Source: CAYLUN01 sp964386865
GTDB lineage: Bacteria > Verrucomicrobiota > Kiritimatiellia > RFP12 > UBA1067
NCBI GenBank assembly: GCA_964386865.1
Contig: CAYLUN010000039.1
Span: forward strand, 1 to 49,270
Direction: 5' to 3'
Length of the DNA stretch: 49,270 bases
In this document: one piece after another, positions 6,595 through 13,449 of the stretch
Layout: every line of letters begins with the position of its first letter
How positions within the stretch are numbered: position 1 is the first letter of the stretch
Program-made: the position numbers and the translations under genes
The notes under the pieces: generated by a model
The model's input: the letters and a program-made list of their open reading frames with translations, nothing else
What the model was told of the DNA's origin: nothing
Database searches by the model: none

Positions 6595-9500
6595 GTCCTT
6601 TGGCTAACGGCCCGCACGGAGGCGGGCCCTCCAGCGCGAGGAATGTCCGGCATGATCGGGCCCGCATGGAGGGACGGCTTCCGTGTCGCCCTCGCCGCTC
6701 AGTCCGGCTGATTGTCGGCGGCGGCGTGATCGCCATCTGTGCGCTTCTCGCCGTCGCCCACGCGGCTGAGCCGGCGCTGCGCAATGACCGCTACGCGCTG
6801 AGTGTGCTGCCGGACGGTTCGGTGCTGGTGGAGGTCACGGGGCTGCCGCCGCAGACGCTCCAGCCAGCCTTCACCGTGATGGTCAGCGAGAAGGACCCCG
6901 GCTACCAGCGGAACGCCACGCACCCGAACTATCACGTCGCGCCGCGCGTGGCCGTGCGCTGGCAGAACGGCGAAGAACCTCTCGGCGACCTGCTCAAGTG
7001 GCTGACGACGGAGAATTATGGTTTGCATGTGACGGAGGACGCCACAGGGAGCCGGATCTGGTCGCGTCAGCCGGACCACCACGGCCGGGGCGGCTGGACG
7101 CTCAGCGGCCGCTACGCGCAGGGCACGATCAACCCCTTCGCGGCGGGCGTTCGGACGGATCTGCGCGCGAGCCGCGCGACGGTGACGGACGGCAAAATCG
7201 CGCTGGCGTTCGACGAGCAGCCCGGCTTCGCGCTGGCCGCGGAGGTCGCGCTGCCGCCCGGCGCGGGCGACCCGCAGGTGACGGCGCGGCTCGTGGCGCG
7301 GCTGAAAGCCTGCTACTCGGTGCTCTTCACCGGCATGCCCGCGTGGCGCGCGGACGTCGAGCGCCAGCTGCCGCAGGAGTGCTTGGCCCGTGGCGGCCTT
7401 CAGTGCGACTTCGTGATGGCCGAGTGCGACCTGCGGCTGCCGCGCGTACAGCTTTTGAGCAAGGAGGGCAGTCAGGCGCTCGTGCTGGAGCCGGACGCCG
7501 GCGACACCCCGCAGCCCGACGCGGCCAACTCGCGCTTCGGCCTGATGCTCCAGCGGAGCGGGGAGACGCTCAGGCCCGTGGCGCTCGCGCCGCTTCTGGG
7601 CGGAGCGGGCTCGCGGCTCAAGCCCGGCGAAGCGTGCGCGCTCGCCGTACGCTGCGTCTTCCGGCCAGGCGACTGGAAGGAGACCCACCGCCACATCGCC
7701 CGCGACATCTACCGCTTCCGCGACCAGCGCGACAACAGCGGGCCGGGCTCGCTCAACGGCACGCTGGAGCGGCTGATGGATTTCTTGAGCAACCGCAACG
7801 GCAGGAATTACGCCATGTGGTCCGACGAGCAGAAGTACTACGACTACTGGTCCGACCGTTCGGGCCTCTACAAGCCTTTCTCGCCGCTCTTCGGGCTGGG
7901 GCTCGCGCTGGTCACGGACGACGAGGCCTTCTACCGGAAGCGCGCGCTGCCCGCCGTCGAGTTCGCGCTCTCCCGCAGCTACAACGTGTTCGCGCCGTAT
8001 GAGACGCTGGAGAACAAGCAGGCGGGCAGCGCCGCGCGCAAGCTGGGCAGCTCCTATCTCGCCTATCGGCAACTGGCCGAGCTGAACGGGATGTTCCGCA
8101 ACCGGTCGTCTGCAATTAGGATTCAGGCGCAAGAGATACGTGTCGCCGGCGATCAGCCGGGCGACCTGCTGGCCCGGTTTGCGCTGACAGGCGACGCGCG
8201 CTGTCTCACCAACGCGCTGGTGGCGGCGGACGCCTCGCTCCGGCGACAGACGGGCAAGAGCGGACTCGCTCCCGCGCTGGGCGGCGACGCGGACGCCTTC
8301 ATGGATCACTTAGATCTGTACGAGGCCACGGGCGAGAGGCGCTTCTTGGAGGCGGCGGTCGAAGGCGCGTACGGCGTCGCTCAGGGCCTGAACCTGTCGC
8401 CCTCCGTGCCCGATGTGAGCGTCGTGGTCGATAAAGGGGGCCAGGCACCGATTCACGCGCACAGCTTCGGGAGGCACAAGCTCTGGGGCTTTCCGCCGCC
8501 GCAGCCGGTGCCGGTGACCGAGCAGACCGTGCCCGCGTGGCGCGCGTCGCTGGTCGGCGTGCCGGGCATCGCCTACCGCGGCGAGTATTGGATGAACGCG
8601 CACGCGCAGCTGCTGCGCGTAGCGGCGCTGAGCGGCGACGACTTCCTGCGCGACCTCGCCCGCTGGGGCCTGGTGGGCCGCTTCGGCAACTACCCCGGCG
8701 ACAACTGCTCGCAGCGCTCGCTGGTGGCCGAGCGGCCTGAAGGCGCGAACCGGCCGATCTGGGAATGCACGCACGCGACGATCAACCCGGGGCACGCGTG
8801 GGAGTTCGCGGGCGCGGTGCTGGACTTCCTGGTCACCGACGCCTTCGACCGCTCGGCGGGCGCGATCGACTTTCCGTCGCGCAGCATGCCGGGCAGCGCG
8901 TTCCGAACCAAGACATACGGCGACCGGCCTGGGCGGTTCTACGACGTACGCGGCGTGAACCTCTGGCTGCCGCGCGGCCTGCTGACGTGCTCCAACCCGC
9001 AATTCGACTATCTGGCGGCCTATTCCAGCAACAGCCTCTGTTTGGCGTTCTGGAACCAGTCGTTCGAGCGGCAAGCCGGGCGCGTGACGCTGAGTCCGGA
9101 GCTGGTCGAGACGGCGGGCGCGGGCGAGGCGCGCATGTGGCGCGACAACAAACCTGCGGAACCGGCCCGGCTGACCGACAACCGGTTCGCGTTCGAGGCT
9201 ACGCCCAAAGGCATCGTCGCATTCGTCCTGCCCGGCGTGCGGGCGAAGCCGCGTTTGCAGGCCAAGATGGACGATCCCTCGGCGCTGAAACTCGGCGCGG
9301 CGAGTCGCGCCGAAGTCGACGCGCCGTTCGGCAAGGTGCATGCGCTGCTGATTACATTGGGGCGCGGCCTGACCACGGCCTTTGTCTACACCGATGCGCT
9401 GCCCGAGAATGTGGTCGAAGCCAGACTGCGGTTCCGCTTAGGCGCGGGGGAGTGGCAGGAGAGGAACGACGATGTTTTCCCGTACGAATTCTCGGTCGAC

Positions 9501-9617
9501 GTGGATGAAGAGAATGGGGATTTCGAGTGCGAGTTCGAGATCAGGAACGCAAAGCGGGCGGTACAGCGTGCGGACGCGATCACGCTGCGGTTGAACGAAA
9601 GAGGTGCTGTGCGATGA
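6591..9617 (+). CDS. Very large exported protein of unknown function, paralogue 1 (putative polysaccharide-active)
   Basis: About 1008 aa. The ATG at 6591 overlaps the preceding TGA. The first ~38 codons are built from a GC-rich dispersed repeat; only then come basic residues and the hydrophobic core VRLIVGGGVIAICALLAVAHA ahead of AAEP, so the signal peptide has an unusually long n-region. The mature part starts with a beta-rich portion, then a long helical portion with recurring Trp, Tyr and charged residues (for example YYDYWSDRSGLYKPFSP), then a beta-rich C-terminal portion. That layout resembles lyases and glycosidases with an alpha/alpha-toroid, but I see no diagnostic catalytic motif. 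It is clearly paralogous to the next gene: both have ANSRFG, a GG-x-GS-x-(L/M)K-x-G block, and GSLN-x-TLER. It is translationally coupled on both sides. Confidence 0.6.
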   Translation: MSPLANGPHGGGPSSARNVRHDRARMEGRLPCRPRRSVRLIVGGGVIAICALLAVAHAAEPALRNDRYALSVLPDGSVLVEVTGLPPQTLQPAFTVMVSEKDPGYQRNATHPNYHVAPRVAVRWQNGEEPLGDLLKWLTTENYGLHVTEDATGSRIWSRQPDHHGRGGWTLSGRYAQGTINPFAAGVRTDLRASRATVTDGKIALAFDEQPGFALAAEVALPPGAGDPQVTARLVARLKACYSVLFTGMPAWRADVERQLPQECLARGGLQCDFVMAECDLRLPRVQLLSKEGSQALVLEPDAGDTPQPDAANSRFGLMLQRSGETLRPVALAPLLGGAGSRLKPGEACALAVRCVFRPGDWKETHRHIARDIYRFRDQRDNSGPGSLNGTLERLMDFLSNRNGRNYAMWSDEQKYYDYWSDRSGLYKPFSPLFGLGLALVTDDEAFYRKRALPAVEFALSRSYNVFAPYETLENKQAGSAARKLGSSYLAYRQLAELNGMFRNRSSAIRIQAQEIRVAGDQPGDLLARFALTGDARCLTNALVAADASLRRQTGKSGLAPALGGDADAFMDHLDLYEATGERRFLEAAVEGAYGVAQGLNLSPSVPDVSVVVDKGGQAPIHAHSFGRHKLWGFPPPQPVPVTEQTVPAWRASLVGVPGIAYRGEYWMNAHAQLLRVAALSGDDFLRDLARWGLVGRFGNYPGDNCSQRSLVAERPEGANRPIWECTHATINPGHAWEFAGAVLDFLVTDAFDRSAGAIDFPSRSMPGSAFRTKTYGDRPGRFYDVRGVNLWLPRGLLTCSNPQFDYLAAYSSNSLCLAFWNQSFERQAGRVTLSPELVETAGAGEARMWRDNKPAEPARLTDNRFAFEATPKGIVAFVLPGVRAKPRLQAKMDDPSALKLGAASRAEVDAPFGKVHALLITLGRGLTTAFVYTDALPENVVEARLRFRLGAGEWQERNDDVFPYEFSVDVDEENGDFECEFEIRNAKRAVQRADAITLRLNERGAVR
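6609..6691. repeat. Dispersed GC-rich element inside the 5' coding end of the first giant gene
   Basis: Contains GGCGGGCCCTCC, then GCGCGAG, and further on TGGAGGGACGGC and TTCCGTG. The same modules in the same order occur at 9681-9797, inside the next gene. Related units occur at 13208, 26205 and 33189. It lies in frame between the start codon and the signal-peptide core. Confidence 0.7.
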
Positions 9618-12600
9618 TGACCAGACTCTGGGAGACGCTTTGCGGCTCGCCCAACCCGCGAGCCGAAGCAGGAGCGACGGGCCTCGCCGGGAGGGACGGG
9701 TTCCACCCCGTCCGCCCGCCCGCACGAAGGCGGGCCCTCCCGCGCGAGCCGCCGCCGCGACCCACCTCGCGTGGAGGGACGGCCTCCGTGCCGTCCGTTC
9801 TTCTGGGCTTGCTTGTGCTGTTCGCTGCGTGGGGTGCCCGCGCTGCCGAGCCCGCGTTCACGATCTCGGACGAGTTCGTGCGCTACATCGAGTCGGCGAC
9901 GAATCCCGAGGGGTTCGGCTTGGGCAAGGACGGCCGGTTCAAGCCCTACTCGACGCCGCTCGGCCGCCGCATCGGCTACAGTCAGCCGGTGTGGGACGAG
10001 GCGCTCTACGCCGAGGGCTGTACGCAGGCCGAGGCCGGGGCGCGGTTGCGTCTGGAGCTGCAACGCACGCTGGCCGACGTGCGCTCCTTCTTGGCTACGA
10101 ACACGCCCGCCTATGCATTTGAAAAACTCAGCCCGGCGAGCCAGGAGATTCTGGTCGATCTGGCCAGTTCAGAGGGCGTACGCGGCCTGAAGCCGGAGAC
10201 CGTGGCAGCTGTCGTCACGGCTGACTGGCAGCGGCTGCTGGACGGCATGCTCTACATCCGCATGTTTGGTGCGACGCTCGACAACCTCCGCAATCGGGCG
10301 TTCGCCAAGCGCTGGATCGCGTCGGGCCGGCTGGCAGAGGCCAAGCCTGCCGCACAATCGGGCGACGCGACGCCGCTCCCCGCTGCGGGTTTCATGGCGA
10401 ATATGTCCTGTCGGATTAGTGCCACGCTGAACGATGCGGTCTGCGTCGTGCCGCTGCCGGGACACCATCAAGGGTGCGAATTCCGTCCGCGTTTCACGGT
10501 GTTCGTAGCCGATCAGGATCCGCAGCTGGCGCTGCGCTGGGGGGACTGGGGCGATCCAGCCGAGCGGCACCTGTACAACGTGCTGACGTGGTCGACGGGC
10601 GTCGTGGCGAAGGCGGAGGGCAAGCTCGCGAAGGGCAAGCACGTCGAGGACGGGTTCGATCCGACGAGCGACCAGTCGAAGGATGCCGGGCGAACAATGA
10701 ACGCTTTTCGGGCCGCTCGCTCCGTGACGCTCGACCGTGCGCAGGCCCGCTATTCGTCAGACAAAATTACGTGGCTGTTTCCAGAGCAGGATGACTTCTC
10801 TCTCTTGGCAACGCTAGAGTTGCCCGCTGGTGCGTGCGAGCCGCTGTTGAGCTTCACGTTTACACCGAAGGCTGACAAGTGGTTTTCCGTGGCCTACACC
10901 GGCGCGCCGGAATGTGATCCCCAGACCGCCGACGAGATCTGGCAGCCCATGATTTGGCAAGAGAAGCGCTTTCCCAATCAGGCGTTCCTGACCGAGGCGG
11001 GGCGCTGCCCGCTGCCGGCGACGCTCGTGATGCGTGACGGGGTCACAATCGGGCTGATCGCCGATCCGTCGGAGTTGCCTTTCATGCCCATGCCGACCGT
11101 CGCCAACTCGCGCTTCGGCGTGGCGGTACGTAACGCGGAAGGGCGCGCGCAGTCGACGCTCTTCGCGCCGATTCTGGGCGGCTTGGGCTCGCAGATGAAA
11201 GCGGGGCAGGCGTTCACGTTCAAGCTGCGGCTGGTGGTTCGGCCGGAGCCGTTGCTCTGCGCGCACGAGGCGCTGGCACGCGGGCTGTACCAGTTTCGCG
11301 ACTTCCGGCGCAACGACGGGCTGGGCTCGCTCAACCGGACGCTGGAGCGCGCCATCGACTATGCGCTGAGCAAGTGGGCGCGCTTCAACGGCGACCTGCG
11401 CGGCTGCACCTACGAGACCGACGTGCCGGGCGCGGTCAAGAACGTCTCGGCGCTGCACCCGCTCTCGCTGGCGGTGGTTACGGACGACGAGGCGATCTTC
11501 GAGCGGCAGGCGCGGCCGATCATGGAGTCGCTGATGTCGCGCGAGAAGTTCCTGTTCGTGACCGACCCCAGCATCAAGGGGCAGGGCGCGTCCGCGAGGT
11601 TGGAAGGCCCCTGCGCGCCGGTGAGCGAGCTGACGGCGCTCTACGCCTTTTCGGGCGGGCGCAGCCGCGTGTTTCTGCGCTCGGCGGAGGCGCTGTTCGG
11701 CAAGACGCGGACACTGAACCTCGACGCGGCGGTGCGCGGCGACATTTGGCAGAACGCGCTCGCGCTCTGCCGGGCCACGGGCGAGCGCGCGTGGCTTGAG
11801 AAGGCGCAGGCGGGCGCGGACGCCTACCTGCGTGACCGGGTCGACACGCCGCAGGCCGACTTCAAGGATCCGGCGTCGCGCGGCATGTTCTTCTGGACGA
11901 GTTACGCACCCAACTGGATCGAGCTGTACGAGCTGTACGCGCAGACCGGGGAGCGCCGCTATCTGGAGGCTTCGCGCGCCGGCGCGCGGCGGTTCTGCCA
12001 GTTCATCTGGCTGTGCCCGACGGTTCCCGAGGGCGACGTGCTGGTGAACGAGGGCGGGCTCGCGCCGTTCTACCGCAAGGGCGCGAGGTTCCCGCCGTTC
12101 AAGATTCCCGAAGAGCGCGTGCCCGCGTGGCGCGTTTCGGAGATCGGCCTCACGCCCGAATCCTCCGGCACCTGCAAGGGCCACCGCGCGGTGCTGCTGG
12201 CGACGCATGCGCCGTGGCTGCTGCGGCTCGCGCAGCAGACGGGCGACACGTTCTTGCACGACATCGCCCGCTCGGCGATCATCGGGCGCTACACCAGCTT
12301 CCCCGGCTACCACATGAACACCGCACGAACGACCGTGTACGAGAAGCCCGACTTCGCCGAACGGCCGACGGAAGAGCTGAACACGACGACCTCCCTGCAC
12401 TACAACCACATCTGGCCGCACATCGCCCTGCTGCTGGATTACCTGGTGGCGGATGCCGCGTATCGGTCGAAGGGCGCCATCGAGTTTCCCGGGCAGTATG
12501 CCGAGGGCTACGCCTACCTGCAGAACCGCGTGTACGGCGACCGTCCGGGCGTCTTCTACGGCGATAAAGATGTCTGGCTGTGGATGCCGAAGGGCCTGGT

Positions 12601-13207
12601 CACGTTCGACAGTCCCGAAATCAACTACGTGGCCGCGAGGAGCGGCAACACGCTCTATCTCGCGCTGATGAACCAGTCGCCGGAGAAGGTCACAACCACG
12701 GTGCGGCTGGATGCGGCGCGCGTGAAAACGGAGACTGGCAAGCCGCTCGCGGTTCGCCTGTGGCGCGAAAACGAAGAGGTGGGCTCCGAAGGGATCGAGC
12801 CCTCACGGCTGGCGGTCGAGATCGCGCCGCAGGGCATCACCGCGCTCGCGATCAAGGGGCTGGCGTTCGCGCCTGCGTTCCAGACGAGGATGGACGGCGC
12901 GAGCCCCGCGTGGAAGAAGGACTCGGCGACGCTCGAACTCGGCGGCACGCACGCGCTGGTGCTCAACTTTGGGCCGGGGCTGAAGTCCGCCTACGTCTAC
13001 CTGCAGGCCGACGGCACGCAGTTCAAGCGGGCGACCCTGTACTACCGCTCTGGAGGCGGCGCGTGGCGGCAGGCCGAGGACGCGCGTTTTCCGTTCGAGT
13101 TCACGGTTCCGCTGGGGCAGGGTGACACGCGCTTCGAGTTTCGCATCGAAGGGGAGATGGCTGCGGGCAAGATTGTGAAGTCGGAGGCGGCGGTTTTGGA
13201 GGAGTGA
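9614..13207 (+). CDS. Very large exported protein of unknown function, paralogue 2
   Basis: 1197 aa from the ATG at 9614, which overlaps the previous TGA (ATGA). The first ~60 residues are Arg/Pro/Gly-rich and are encoded by the dispersed repeat. They precede a typical export core (VLLGLLVLFAAWGARAAEP). A GTG at 9788 just ahead of that core could be an alternative start, but it lacks a basic n-region and a clear ribosome site. Compared with paralogue 1 it has an extra ~150-residue helical segment after the signal. The shared blocks then follow: ANSRFGVAV, GGLGSQMKAG, GSLNRTLERAIDY, a long helical toroid-like middle part, YGDRPG-VFYG and a beta-rich end. No catalytic motif is recognised. Tandem duplication followed by divergence is the simplest explanation. 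A carbohydrate-active role is inference. Confidence 0.6.
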   Translation: MMTRLWETLCGSPNPRAEAGATGLAGRDGFHPVRPPARRRALPREPPPRPTSRGGTASVPSVLLGLLVLFAAWGARAAEPAFTISDEFVRYIESATNPEGFGLGKDGRFKPYSTPLGRRIGYSQPVWDEALYAEGCTQAEAGARLRLELQRTLADVRSFLATNTPAYAFEKLSPASQEILVDLASSEGVRGLKPETVAAVVTADWQRLLDGMLYIRMFGATLDNLRNRAFAKRWIASGRLAEAKPAAQSGDATPLPAAGFMANMSCRISATLNDAVCVVPLPGHHQGCEFRPRFTVFVADQDPQLALRWGDWGDPAERHLYNVLTWSTGVVAKAEGKLAKGKHVEDGFDPTSDQSKDAGRTMNAFRAARSVTLDRAQARYSSDKITWLFPEQDDFSLLATLELPAGACEPLLSFTFTPKADKWFSVAYTGAPECDPQTADEIWQPMIWQEKRFPNQAFLTEAGRCPLPATLVMRDGVTIGLIADPSELPFMPMPTVANSRFGVAVRNAEGRAQSTLFAPILGGLGSQMKAGQAFTFKLRLVVRPEPLLCAHEALARGLYQFRDFRRNDGLGSLNRTLERAIDYALSKWARFNGDLRGCTYETDVPGAVKNVSALHPLSLAVVTDDEAIFERQARPIMESLMSREKFLFVTDPSIKGQGASARLEGPCAPVSELTALYAFSGGRSRVFLRSAEALFGKTRTLNLDAAVRGDIWQNALALCRATGERAWLEKAQAGADAYLRDRVDTPQADFKDPASRGMFFWTSYAPNWIELYELYAQTGERRYLEASRAGARRFCQFIWLCPTVPEGDVLVNEGGLAPFYRKGARFPPFKIPEERVPAWRVSEIGLTPESSGTCKGHRAVLLATHAPWLLRLAQQTGDTFLHDIARSAIIGRYTSFPGYHMNTARTTVYEKPDFAERPTEELNTTTSLHYNHIWPHIALLLDYLVADAAYRSKGAIEFPGQYAEGYAYLQNRVYGDRPGVFYGDKDVWLWMPKGLVTFDSPEINYVAARSGNTLYLALMNQSPEKVTTTVRLDAARVKTETGKPLAVRLWRENEEVGSEGIEPSRLAVEIAPQGITALAIKGLAFAPAFQTRMDGASPAWKKDSATLELGGTHALVLNFGPGLKSAYVYLQADGTQFKRATLYYRSGGGAWRQAEDARFPFEFTVPLGQGDTRFEFRIEGEMAAGKIVKSEAAVLEE
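9681..9797. repeat. Dispersed GC-rich element inside the 5' coding end of the second giant gene
   Basis: Modules GGGAGGGACGGG, GGCGGGCCCTCC, GCGCGAGCC and TGGAGGGACGGCCTCCGTG are arranged as at 6609-6691. The end (GGACGGC ... GCCGTCC) can form a small hairpin. It is translated in frame before the signal-peptide core. Confidence 0.75.
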
Positions 13208-13430
13208 GCGCGCGGAAGGCACGGAGGCCGTCCCTCCGCGCGAGACTCGTCATGCCGGCTTCGCCTCGCGCTGGAGGGCGGGCGTCCTCGCGAGCCGCAG
13301 ACGGGGTGGCGCCCGTCCCTCCCGGCGAGGTTGTTCGTGCCGGCTTCGCCTCGCGCGTAGAGGCGGCGAACGGGGTGGCGCCCGTGCAAGGCTGGCCGTG
13401 CCGGCTGAGGCCGCGCGAGAGGCCGCAACG
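13208..13430. repeat. Intergenic cluster of dispersed GC-rich elements
   Basis: Fills nearly all of the gap before the GH106-like gene. Recognisable units are GGCACGGAGGCCGTCCCTCC, GCGCGAGACT, two copies of TGCCGGCTTCGCCTCGCGC (from about 13254 and 13340) and two copies of ACGGGGTGGCGCCCGT (about 13303 and 13369). Two half-diverged tandem copies appear to be present. I see no gene here; frames through it are open only because of base composition. Confidence 0.75.
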
Positions 13431-13449
13431 AGAAACGGTGGGTGTACGA

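Noticed and set aside
13208..13430. Transposase or insertion sequence explaining the repeats
   Set aside because: No transposase-like protein is found in any frame in or near the repeat clusters.
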